Positions 11,512 to 20,300 of a DNA stretch of 64,000 nt are shown here, in pieces. The DNA is from Williamsia herbipolensis (GTDB lineage: Bacteria; Actinomycetota; Actinomycetes; Mycobacteriales; Mycobacteriaceae). The stretch lies in contig NZ_JXYP01000014.1 in assembly GCF_000964005.1 (NCBI RefSeq), positions 248,001 to 312,000 on the forward strand, written 5' to 3'. The position numbers were made by a program, and so were the translations under genes. How positions within the stretch are numbered: the first letter of the stretch is position 1; each line of letters starts with the position of its first letter. The notes under the pieces were generated by a model that was not told where the DNA came from, did no database searches, and was given only the letters and a program-made list of their open reading frames with translations.

Positions 11512-12933
11512 GTGACGACCATCGCGATCATCGGCGGCGGACCGGCCGGTTACGAAGCGGCCCTGGTGGCCGCCGCGTACGGGGCCGAGGTCACCGTGAT
11601 CGACGCCGACGGCATCGGTGGCGCGTGTGTGCTGTGGGACTGCGTCCCCTCGAAGACGTTCATCGCCTCGACCGGTATCCGCACCGAGGTGCGCCGTGCG
11701 GTCGACCTGGGCATCAACCTCCACCACGACGACGCGGTCGTCTCTCTCCCACAGATCCACCAGCGGGTACGCGACCTCGCCTACGCGCAGTCGGCCGACA
11801 TCCGCTCGCGACTGCTCAGCGAGGGCGTGACGGTGATCGCCGGACGCGGCCGACTCGGTGACGTCGAGACGGGCATGTCCACCCACACCGTGATCGTCAC
11901 CCCGGTGGGCGACGACGGTGCCGCCGACGCCGAGGAGCAGACGGTCCTGGCCGACGTGGTCCTCATCGCGACCGGGGCATCGCCGCGCGTGCTGCCCTCG
12001 GCCCAGCCCGACGGTGAACGGATCCTCACGTGGCGTCAGCTCTACGACCTGGAGGAGTTGCCCGAGCACCTCGTGGTCGTCGGATCCGGTGTCACCGGCG
12101 CGGAGTTCGTGCACGCCTACACCGAGCTCGGCGTGCAGGTGACCCTGGTCTCCAGTCGCGACCGCGTGCTGCCCGGTGAGGACGAGGACGCGGCGCTGGT
12201 CCTCGAGGACGTCCTGGCCGAACGCGGTGTCACGCTGATCAAGCACGCCCGCGCCGACGCCGTCCGACGCACCGACGACGGTGTGGACGTCCACCTCGCC
12301 GACGGGAGGGTCATCACCGGATCGCACGTGCTGATGACGGTCGGATCGGTGCCCAACACCGAGAACCTGGGGCTCGCCAAGGTCGGGGTCGAACTGTCGG
12401 CCGGCGGCTACCTGTCGGTCGACCGGGTCTCTCGTACCGGGGCGTCGGGCGTCTACGCGGCCGGCGACTGCACGGGACTGCTGCCGCTCGCTTCGGTCGC
12501 GGCGATGCAGGGCCGTATCGCGATGTACCACGCCCTCGGCGAGGGCGTCGTGCCGATCAAGCTCAAGACCGTCGCGTCGGCGATCTTCACCCGTCCCGAG
12601 ATCGCGACCGTCGGTGTGAGCCAACAGGCCATCGACGACGGCGAGTACCCCGCCCGCACGGTGATGTTGCCGCTGGCGACCAACCCCCGCGCGAAGATGA
12701 GCGGGCTCCGTCGTGGATTCGTGAAGATCTTCTGCCGACCCGCGACCGGTGTCGTGATCGGTGGTGTCGTGGTGGCGCCCAACGCATCCGAGCTCATCCT
12801 TCCCATCGCTCTGGCCGTACAGAACAAGCTGCCGGTCAACGATCTCGCGCAGACGTTCTCGGTGTACCCGTCGCTCACGGGTTCGGTGACCGAGGCGGCG
12901 CGGCAGCTGATCCGCCACGACGACCTCGACTGA
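11512..12933 (+). CDS. lpdA: LpdA-type flavoprotein disulfide reductase family protein / NAD(P)H quinone reductase
   Basis: A 473-residue pyridine-nucleotide disulfide oxidoreductase. It has an N-terminal FAD-binding GGGPAGYEAA, an NAD(P)-binding VVGSGVTGAEF near residues 185-195, and YAAGDCTG. Strong overall agreement with mycobacterial LpdA, which reduces quinones rather than acting as lipoamide dehydrogenase, sets the call. Here the CxxxxC pair is intact (Cys39 and Cys44 in GGACVLWDCVPSK). The C-terminal His-Glu dyad of true disulfide reductases is absent: the region reads VYPSLTGSVTEAARQL where HAHPTLSE is expected. The ortholog glpD2 that follows lpdA in M. tuberculosis is not found here. 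Confidence 0.9.
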   Translation: MTTIAIIGGGPAGYEAALVAAAYGAEVTVIDADGIGGACVLWDCVPSKTFIASTGIRTEVRRAVDLGINLHHDDAVVSLPQIHQRVRDLAYAQSADIRSRLLSEGVTVIAGRGRLGDVETGMSTHTVIVTPVGDDGAADAEEQTVLADVVLIATGASPRVLPSAQPDGERILTWRQLYDLEELPEHLVVVGSGVTGAEFVHAYTELGVQVTLVSSRDRVLPGEDEDAALVLEDVLAERGVTLIKHARADAVRRTDDGVDVHLADGRVITGSHVLMTVGSVPNTENLGLAKVGVELSAGGYLSVDRVSRTGASGVYAAGDCTGLLPLASVAAMQGRIAMYHALGEGVVPIKLKTVASAIFTRPEIATVGVSQQAIDDGEYPARTVMLPLATNPRAKMSGLRRGFVKIFCRPATGVVIGGVVVAPNASELILPIALAVQNKLPVNDLAQTFSVYPSLTGSVTEAARQLIRHDDLD

Positions 12934-13063
12934 CCTTTCTCACATATCGGGAAACGCATTCCATTCTGTGGCGGGATGGGCGTAGCGTCACCGACGGGAC
13001 ATCCCCACCCTCTCTGGTGACCACACGCATCACCGATTCTTCTCGCCCCTGTCGGAGTGTGTC

Positions 13064-14242
13064 GTGCCCACCTCTTCTTCCCTCGTCCCGCCGTCTGTCC
13101 ATCCGTCGCGTTCGGCCGCCGCCGTGCGGGGATCGGCCATCCGAGACCTCCTGCGGCTGACCGAATCGCCCGCGGTCCTGAGCATGGCCGGAGGACTGCC
13201 CGCGACCGAGCTGATACCGGCGCAGCGCATCGCCGCCGCCGCCGCCTCGGCCGTCGGTGACCGAGATCTGCTGCAGTACACCGCCAGTGCGGGTCTGCGG
13301 CGCACGCGCGAGTCGATCGCCCGCCACGAGGCCGTGGCTCCCGAGCAGGTCCTCGTCACCCATGGTTCGCAGCAGGCGCTGTCGCTGCTCGCCGCGGCGC
13401 TGGTCGACCCCGGCGACGTCGTCGTGGTCGATGACCCGGTCTACGTGGGCGCGATGCAGGTCTTCGCATCGGTCGGAGCCGACATCCGGGGGCTGCCCCT
13501 GACCGAGAAGGGCATCGACGTGTCGCTGCTCGCGCGGTGGTGCGCCGACGGGCTTCGGCCGACGATCGTGCACACGGTCACCGCCTTCCACAATCCCGGG
13601 GGCGTGAGCGCCGACGCGGCTCGACGACGTGACCTCGCCGAGCTCGCCGATCGTCACGGCTTCTGGGTCATCGACGACGACCCATACGGCCGCCTGCGAT
13701 TCCGTGGTGACGTGCCGGCACCCACGCGCAGCTTCGGCGACCGCGTCATCACCCTCGGTTCGGCGTCGAAGATCCTCGCACCCGCCCTCCGCGTCGGATG
13801 GCTGATCGCCCCGCCGCAGGTCGTCGCACTCGTCGAGCGGCTGCGCCAGAGCGCGGACCTGTGCGGCTCGGCCCTGTGCCAGGCCGTCGTCGGCGACCTG
13901 CTCGACGACACGGACTGGCTCTCCGCGCACATCGCCGCGGTCGCCGGAGCCTACGGCCGGCGTGCCCATGCACTCGTCGCTGCCCTCGCCGACGTCTTCG
14001 GTGAGGCCATCGAGACGTCGGTCCCCGACGGCGGCATGTTCTGCTGGGCGCGGCTTCCCGGCGTGGACACCACAGCGCTGCTCGACGCGGCGGTCGATCA
14101 TGGGGTGGCATACGTTCCGGGACAGGCATTCTCGGTGCGTCGAGATCTGTCCGATCGACTCCGTCTCAGCTTCGCGACGTTGACCGAGGATCAGTTGCGC
14201 ACGGCAGCGGGCCGGCTACACGCGGCGACGGCCGCTGGTTAG
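13064..14242 (+). CDS. PLP-dependent aminotransferase, class I/II (LysN/MocR-catalytic type)
   Basis: Fold-type I aminotransferase of 392 residues. The PLP Schiff-base lysine is Lys236 in TLGSASKIL. The cofactor-aspartate segment is VIDDDPYGRLRF, preceded by FHNPGG, and the C-terminal arginine lies in RLSFA. Sequence style matches 2-aminoadipate/aromatic aminotransferases and the catalytic half of MocR regulators, but no GntR-type DNA-binding domain is present. The GTG start follows a 130-nt intergenic region after lpdA. The substrate is not determinable from sequence alone. Confidence 0.88.
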   Translation: MPTSSSLVPPSVHPSRSAAAVRGSAIRDLLRLTESPAVLSMAGGLPATELIPAQRIAAAAASAVGDRDLLQYTASAGLRRTRESIARHEAVAPEQVLVTHGSQQALSLLAAALVDPGDVVVVDDPVYVGAMQVFASVGADIRGLPLTEKGIDVSLLARWCADGLRPTIVHTVTAFHNPGGVSADAARRRDLAELADRHGFWVIDDDPYGRLRFRGDVPAPTRSFGDRVITLGSASKILAPALRVGWLIAPPQVVALVERLRQSADLCGSALCQAVVGDLLDDTDWLSAHIAAVAGAYGRRAHALVAALADVFGEAIETSVPDGGMFCWARLPGVDTTALLDAAVDHGVAYVPGQAFSVRRDLSDRLRLSFATLTEDQLRTAAGRLHAATAAG

Positions 14243-14285
14243 AGTGAGGTGCCCGCTCGTCGTGTCCGGTCGTGAAGGAGCACCC

Positions 14286-15110
14286 ATGCCCACAGTTCTC
14301 GTCACCGGAGCCGGTCGCGGAATCGGTCTCGCGACGACCGAGCGACTCGCCTCGGCGGGCTGGCAGGTCTACGCCGGAGCGCGGTCGGCCGACCATCTCG
14401 CGGCCCTGGGTGCGCTCGCCGACGTGCACCCGGTCCGCCTCGACGTCACCGATCCCGATGACGTCGCCGCTCTCGCCGACGTTCTGCCCGAGCGTCTCGA
14501 CGCCGTGGTCAACAATGCGGGGATCGTGGTGCAGGGACCGGTCGAGGGTGTCGCGCCGGCCGACATCTCCCGCCAACTCGACGTGAACGTCACGGGTCAG
14601 ATCGCGGTGACGCAGGCGGTGCTGCCGTTGCTGCGGGCGGGCGCGGGTCGGATCGTGTTCATCTCCTCGGTGAGTGGGCGCGTCACCACGCCGGGTACCG
14701 GCGTGTACAGCGCATCGAAGTACGCGCTGGAATCACTGGCCGACGCCCTGCGGATCGAGTTGCGTCCGTGGAAGATCGGGGTCAGCCTCATCGAGCCGGG
14801 CACCACACACACCGACATCTGGACCGGCATGCTCGACGACTTCGATGCCATGGTGTCGGGGCTCAGCGACGAGCACCGCCGCCTCTACGCCTCACAGAAC
14901 GCAGGTATGCGGCGACTCCTCCCGCGGATGCAGAAGACCGCCGTGCCGCCGGAGAAGGTTGCCACCGCCGTCGAGAAGGCGCTGACCGATCGGCGGCCGA
15001 AGCCGCGTTACCTCTGCGACGCACCGAGTCGTGCCCAGGTCACGCTCAGCGCCGTGACCCCGACGCGTGTCACCGATCTCGTCTTGTCGGTCGCCACGCG
15101 CAAGCGCTGA
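14286..15110 (+). CDS. Short-chain dehydrogenase/reductase
   Basis: Classical SDR of 274 residues. The cofactor motif TGAGRGIG is at the N-terminus, NNAG follows, and the catalytic Ser and YSASK pair lie around residues 138-154. Substrate unknown. ATG 14286 is preceded by a good AAGGAG ribosome-binding site, so the in-frame ATG 42 nt upstream was rejected as start. It lies 43 nt after the aminotransferase and is probably cotranscribed. It converges on another SDR, with 11 nt between the stops. Confidence 0.88.
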   Translation: MPTVLVTGAGRGIGLATTERLASAGWQVYAGARSADHLAALGALADVHPVRLDVTDPDDVAALADVLPERLDAVVNNAGIVVQGPVEGVAPADISRQLDVNVTGQIAVTQAVLPLLRAGAGRIVFISSVSGRVTTPGTGVYSASKYALESLADALRIELRPWKIGVSLIEPGTTHTDIWTGMLDDFDAMVSGLSDEHRRLYASQNAGMRRLLPRMQKTAVPPEKVATAVEKALTDRRPKPRYLCDAPSRAQVTLSAVTPTRVTDLVLSVATRKR

Positions 15111-15121
15111 ACCGCGGTAGG

Positions 15122-16021
15122 TCACAGCCGCGGCCAAGAGGTGCCGGTCTCGGTCTCGGCGCGTTGCCAGAGGCGTTGCGCGAGAGCGTAATCACTGGCC
15201 TGGGCGGTTCGTCCGGCCAGGGTGGGACCGCCCTTGAGCCCGAGGCGGCTGTCGATGCCGACGTAGCTGCCCGGCGGGATCGGTTCGGTCATGCAGTAGA
15301 GCGTGGGTGCCGCGCCGGCGTCGGTGTCGTTGGCGAGGGTCTTGGCGATCGTCTGGGTCACGGTGTGGAACACCGACATCAGCGGTGCGTCGGAGACGTT
15401 CGAGAGATTCGACGCGACCCACCCCGGGTGGGTCAGCGCGGTGGTGACCGTCGAGCCCGACTCCCGGAGGCGTCGATCGAGTTCGAGACCCCACAGCATG
15501 ACGGCGAGCTTCGAACGCCCGTAGGCGCCCATGGGGTTCCACCGCGAGCAGGTGAGGTGCAGATCGTCGAGGTCGAGCGTCGCGAACTTGTGGGCGTCGG
15601 AGCCGACATTGACGATCTGCGAACGGACACGCGGTGCCACGAGGTTGGTCAGGGCGAACGGCCCGAGAAAGTTGGTCCCGATCGACATCTCGAAACCGTC
15701 GGTGGTCGTCTCGCGCTTCTGCGCGACCAGTCCGGCGTTGTTGACGAGGACGTCGACGTCATCGGTGAGCCGGTCGGCGAACGCGTGCACCGACGCGAGG
15801 TCGGACAGGTCCACGTGGGAGACCTCGGTGGACCCACCCATCTCGGCGGCTCGCCGTTCGCCGAGTTCGACGTTGCGCACCGCGAGGATGACGTGTGCGC
15901 CGGCCCGGGCCAGGGCGTGGGCGGTCGCGAGCCCGATGCCGTTGGTCGCGCCGGTCACGATCACCCGCTGACCGCTCCGGTCGCCGAGTCGTGCGGGTGT
16001 CCACTGCTGATCGCCTGCCAT
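15122..16021 (-). CDS. Short-chain dehydrogenase/reductase (WWOX/retinol-dehydrogenase-like)
   Basis: SDR of 299 residues with TGATNGIG, NNAG and an active-site YGRSK; the residue before the tyrosine block reads NPMGAYGRSKLAVM. The long C-terminal tail and the VNVGSDAHKF segment are typical of the 300-residue oxidoreductase group related to retinol or protochlorophyllide dehydrogenases. The physiological substrate is unknown. The start giving MAGDQQ was taken because residues upstream of it are unrelated to the family. It is not closely related to the convergent SDR at 14286-15110. Confidence 0.87.
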   Translation of the reverse strand: MAGDQQWTPARLGDRSGQRVIVTGATNGIGLATAHALARAGAHVILAVRNVELGERRAAEMGGSTEVSHVDLSDLASVHAFADRLTDDVDVLVNNAGLVAQKRETTTDGFEMSIGTNFLGPFALTNLVAPRVRSQIVNVGSDAHKFATLDLDDLHLTCSRWNPMGAYGRSKLAVMLWGLELDRRLRESGSTVTTALTHPGWVASNLSNVSDAPLMSVFHTVTQTIAKTLANDTDAGAAPTLYCMTEPIPPGSYVGIDSRLGLKGGPTLAGRTAQASDYALAQRLWQRAETETGTSWPRL

Positions 16022-16056
16022 GCGATCCACAGTAGAGGCGGACTCACCCTCGCAGG

Positions 16057-16479
16057 TCAGGCCGCCCAGGGGCCGACCCCACCGACCTTGTCGATGCGGA
16101 TGCGGGTGATGAAGCCGGGAGGTGCGTCGGGCGGTGGAAACGCGGTGCCGGGTGGGGCGAGGGTCGCGGCGAGTTCGGTGAGGAGTTCCGGCGCACCACC
16201 TTCGATGATCTCCGCGGTGCCGCTGATCGACAGATAGGGCGTCATCATCGATCCCGGGTCCGACCCCAGGATGGTCAGCGCGACCCGTCCGTCGCGACGG
16301 ACGTTGCGCACCTTGCGGTAGACACCCAGGTGGGCGGTGTGCAACTCGTCGCCGTCGGGTGTCCGCCTCAGGGCGACCCACACCACCGAGACCTGCGGGC
16401 TGCCGTCGGGGTCGATCGTCACCAGCGTCGCATCCGCTCCCGAGCCGATCAGGTTCCGTGCCGATTCGTCGAGTTTCAT
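16057..16479 (-). CDS. PPOX-class (FMN/F420-binding split-barrel) protein
   Basis: A 140-residue split-barrel protein of the pyridoxamine-5'-phosphate-oxidase-like superfamily. The family pattern is visible: a helix, then ADATLVTIDPDGSPQVSVVW, then KVRNVRRDGRVALTI. In actinobacteria such proteins often bind F420 and act in redox or detoxification; the cofactor here cannot be decided from sequence alone. It lies 53 nt downstream of nei on the same strand and may be read through from lhr-nei. Confidence 0.82.
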   Translation of the reverse strand: MKLDESARNLIGSGADATLVTIDPDGSPQVSVVWVALRRTPDGDELHTAHLGVYRKVRNVRRDGRVALTILGSDPGSMMTPYLSISGTAEIIEGGAPELLTELAATLAPPGTAFPPPDAPPGFITRIRIDKVGGVGPWAA

Positions 16480-16532
16480 GCCGAGATCAACGCGTGGGTG
16501 CCGCGTCCATTCCGGGGTTGTGCCCTCGACGG

Positions 16533-17315
16533 TCAGGTCTGGCAGGTGGTGCAGTGGTAGAGCACGCGGTCGGTGTCGGAGAAGCCGTCGGGCTCGCCCA
16601 GGAAGTCGCGACTCACCGGCGTCCCGCATCGGAAACACGGCCGACCGCCGCGCCCGTAGACGTGATACCGCCTGCCGCTGACCGTGACCCCGGTGGTCGT
16701 ACGGACGCGATTGGTGCGGTTGGCCTGGAGGAGCCGATGGCACAGATCGACCATGGCCGGGATGTCGACATCACCGACCGGACGGCGCGGATCGACGCCC
16801 CGCAGGAAACAGGCCTCACAGCGGAAGACGTTGCCCACCCCGGCCATCAGGTGCTGGTCGAGCAGGGCCAGCCCGACGGGCCGCGCCGGATCGGCGGAGA
16901 TCAACGCGACGGCGCGGTCGGCGTCCCATCCCGGACCGAGCAGGTCGGGGCCGAGGTAGGCCAACGCCGCGTCGGGTGCGGCCAGCATCTCGGTCGTCCC
17001 CAGGTCGAAGCCGACCGCCTCTGCGGCATCGGTGCGCAGCACGATGCGGGCCGTGTACGCCGGCTTGCGCCAGCGGGTCCCGATCCGGTGGACGTGCCAG
17101 GCGCCCTCCATCTTGAGATGAGAGTGGATGGCCAGGTCGTCACCGACGTCGATCAGCAGGTGCTTGCCGATCGACCGGACCGATTCGACGGTGCGTCCGG
17201 TGAGGTCGGTCGTGGCGTATCGCGGCACACGGAACTGCGTGTACTCCAGCGTCTTCTGCTCGAACGCACGCCGGATACGCGCCGCCGCCTGATACACGGT
17301 GTCACCCTCGGGCAT
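16533..17315 (-). CDS. nei: Endonuclease VIII / Fpg-family DNA glycosylase
   Basis: Base-excision repair glycosylase/AP lyase of 260 residues, acting on oxidised pyrimidines. The catalytic PE follows the initiator Met (MPEGDT), and the helix-two-turn-helix region is visible. A C-terminal zinc finger spans the end of the protein, with CFRC and CTTC cysteine pairs and an intervening Arg-containing loop. Only one base separates it from the lhr stop, so the two repair genes form one unit. M. tuberculosis has the same pairing (Rv3296-Rv3297). Confidence 0.93.
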   Translation of the reverse strand: MPEGDTVYQAAARIRRAFEQKTLEYTQFRVPRYATTDLTGRTVESVRSIGKHLLIDVGDDLAIHSHLKMEGAWHVHRIGTRWRKPAYTARIVLRTDAAEAVGFDLGTTEMLAAPDAALAYLGPDLLGPGWDADRAVALISADPARPVGLALLDQHLMAGVGNVFRCEACFLRGVDPRRPVGDVDIPAMVDLCHRLLQANRTNRVRTTTGVTVSGRRYHVYGRGGRPCFRCGTPVSRDFLGEPDGFSDTDRVLYHCTTCQT

Positions 17316-17316
17316 G

Positions 17317-20300
17317 TCAGCGCGCCATGTGCCGCAGTCGTATCCCGCGCGGGGTGGCGGTGAAACCGGATTCGACGAATGCCGCGGCGATCTCGGTGCC
17401 GTGGACCGCCTCACCGTCGACGCGTTCGATCTGCAGTTTGCTGACGCGCCCGGACCGCACCACCTCGGCCAGGGCCGCAGCGGCCGGGGCCACGCGGTCG
17501 GAGGTATCGCCGAAGGTGAGCACGGTCTTTCCGCCGCGCTCGACGAACAGCGTGAGGTGGCCGTCGACGATCACCACCAGCGCACCGGGTTTGCGGCCCG
17601 GACGGTGACCACTGCCCTCGGTCTGTGTGGACTCGGGCCACGGCAGCGCGGCACCGAACGGGTTGGCCGGGTCGGTCGAGGCGAGCACGACGGGGACCGG
17701 GGGCTCGGAACGGTCGTCGGTGGTGTCGACGGAATGCTCGCGAAGCGCGTCGACGGTGCCGACCGCCGCGAACTGGGCGCCGCCGAGTCCGTCGATGTAG
17801 TAGCCGCGACGGACCTTGCCGCTGTCCTCGAAACCGCTGAGCGCCTTGTAGACCCGGGCGAAACCGCCGGGCACCTCCTCGCCGGTGACCGACCCCTTCG
17901 TGACCACCCCGTAGCGTTCCAGCAGCTGCTCGCAGGTGCCGTGGACCGCCACCGTCGCGTCGTCGACACGCCCGGGCAGCGCGAACCAGCGGCCCGCCAC
18001 CGTCGGCGGGGTGGTACGGGTGCCGAGCTGGTTCTCGGTGAGATAGCGCGTGGTGAGGCGGTGGGCGCGCAGTCGAGGAGCCCGCCCACGACTGCGGTGT
18101 GTCGGGTTGCCGCGGGGTGCGCTGCCCACCCGCCGCGGGCTCAGCAGGGCCCGCACCGCGCCGAACGAATCGGTGCTGACATGCCCGGCCCACACCAGGT
18201 CCCACAGCGACCGCTCGACGTCCTCGTCGGCCGGTGCGGCGACCGGCGGTGCCGGATCTTTCTGGGCGGGATCGTTCTGTGGGGGATCGTTCTGGGCGGG
18301 ACCGTCCTGGGACGCATCGACCGCCGCCGAGGGCACCGTCGCCAGTTGGCGGAACTGGTAGGCCCCTCCGCGGGCGAGCGTCTCGATGATGGCCTCGTGG
18401 GTGGCGGTGGTGTCGATGTCGACCGGCTCGGGCAGGGTGACCGGCGCGAGGTCGGTGGGGTGCAGGCTGATCCACCCGTCGGAGGTGCCGAGTCGGCCGT
18501 GGCCGGCCCACGCGATCTCGCCGGAGGCGAACAACTCGTCGAGCATCGCGGGCTGGTAGTCGACGACCCGGCTGGGCAGCACCAGTGATTCCAGAGCCGA
18601 GGCCGGGACGGGCAGTCCGGCCAGCTGGTCGATGGCCGTCGCGACACCGTCGATGCCGCGCAGGCGGGACTTCGCGTTCGGGGCGACGTGCTGCCAGTCG
18701 AGCAGGAAGCGTGTGAACGCGTCGGTCGTCACCGGGGCGATCTCGGCCCGGCTCGCGGCGAGTGAGCCGCGACGGATCTGCGCGAGCACGTCGGTGTTGC
18801 ACCATTGCTGCGAGTCGACGCCGGTACCGGCGGGCTCGGGGCGGAAGTCGCCCTCGATGACGCGTCGCGCCGCAGCGAGGCGGGCCAGGGTGTCGCGGAC
18901 GACCGCGACGGGCAGACCGGTGGAGGTGCTCGCCTCCGCCACGGTGAACGGCGCGTGGGTACGCGCGTAGCGGGCGACGATGTCGCCGACCGGATCGTCG
19001 ACGGGCTCGGTGAAGGCGGCCGGGATGCCCAGCGGGGCCGGGATACCCAGTGCGTCACGCAGGCGCGCGGTGTCCTCGACGGCCGCCCACAGCACGCGCC
19101 CGCCGTGGTTGACCGAGATGATGCGCCCGGTGGTCTGCAGCGTCGCGAGCAGTGGTGTCGGATCCGGTGGTGTGCGGACACCGTCTGTCGCGGAGTCGTC
19201 GGGCTGGGCTTCGGTGGACTGGGCCGTCGGATCGGCGAAGCGATCGGCGATCTCGGCGTCGGTGAGCGGCCCGAGCCACCGCAGCAGATCCGCGATCCCC
19301 TCGATGTCGTGCGCACGCCGATCGGGATGCGTCCGTTGCAGTTTCGCCTCGACGTCGGCGATGACGCCGGGATCGAGCAATTCGCGCAGGTCGACCCGTC
19401 CGAGGAGCTGCGCGAGCAGCGCGGTGTCGAGTGACAGCGCTGCGGCCCGCCGCTCGGCGAGGGGTGCGTCGTCGGCGTACATGAACGCGCCCACGTAGCC
19501 GAACAGCAGCGAGGCCGCCAACGGCGACGGCGTGGTGGTCTCGGTCTCGACGATCCGGATGTTCCGCGAGGAGATGCCGGTGAGGAGATCGGTCAGCGCG
19601 GGCAGGTCGTAGACGTCCTGCAGGCATTCGCGCAACGTCTCGAGGATGATCGGGAACTGCGGATACCGTGCCGCGACCTGCAGCAGGGCAGCGCTGCGCT
19701 GGCGTTGCTGCCACAGCGGTGCCCGGCGGCCGGGGTTGCGGCGGGGCAGCAGCAGTGCCCGCGCCGCGCACTCGCGGAAACGACTGGCGAACAACGACGA
19801 TCCGCCGAGCTCGTCGGTCACGAGCTGCTCGACCTCGTCGGGGTCGATGGTGAACATCGCGGTGCCCGGCGGTTCGTCGTCGGTGTCGGGGAGACGCACG
19901 ATGATGCCGTCGTCGGACGCGGTGACCACGCCGTCGAGCCCGAGCCGCTCGCGCAGGCGGGCCCCGATGGCACTCGCCCAGGGCGCGTGCACCCGTAATC
20001 CGTAGGGCGAGTGCAGGATCACGCGCCAGTCACCGAGCTCGTCGCGGAAACGTTCGATGACGAGGGTCTTGTCGGTGGGGAGAAACCCGGTGGCGTCCTT
20101 CTGTTCGGCGATGAGCGTGGCGAGGTTGTCGCGGGCGTAGGTGGTCAGCCCGAGCTCGCGGGCTCGGGTGTCGAGTGCGCTCGACGACGCGGCGGTCAGA
20201 CCGTCGGAGCCCTCGCCGCGCGCCCCGACACCGCCGAGGCCCTGGCCGATCTCGCCCACGAACTTGCCGATGGCCTCGCCGAGCTCGCTCGGGCGACCGA

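Noticed and set aside
11302-12918. A 538-codon open frame antisense to lpdA
   Set aside because: It mirrors the codon structure of lpdA on the other strand, has low-complexity Arg/His/Asp/Gly composition and no family motif. Such shadows are common in high-GC DNA.
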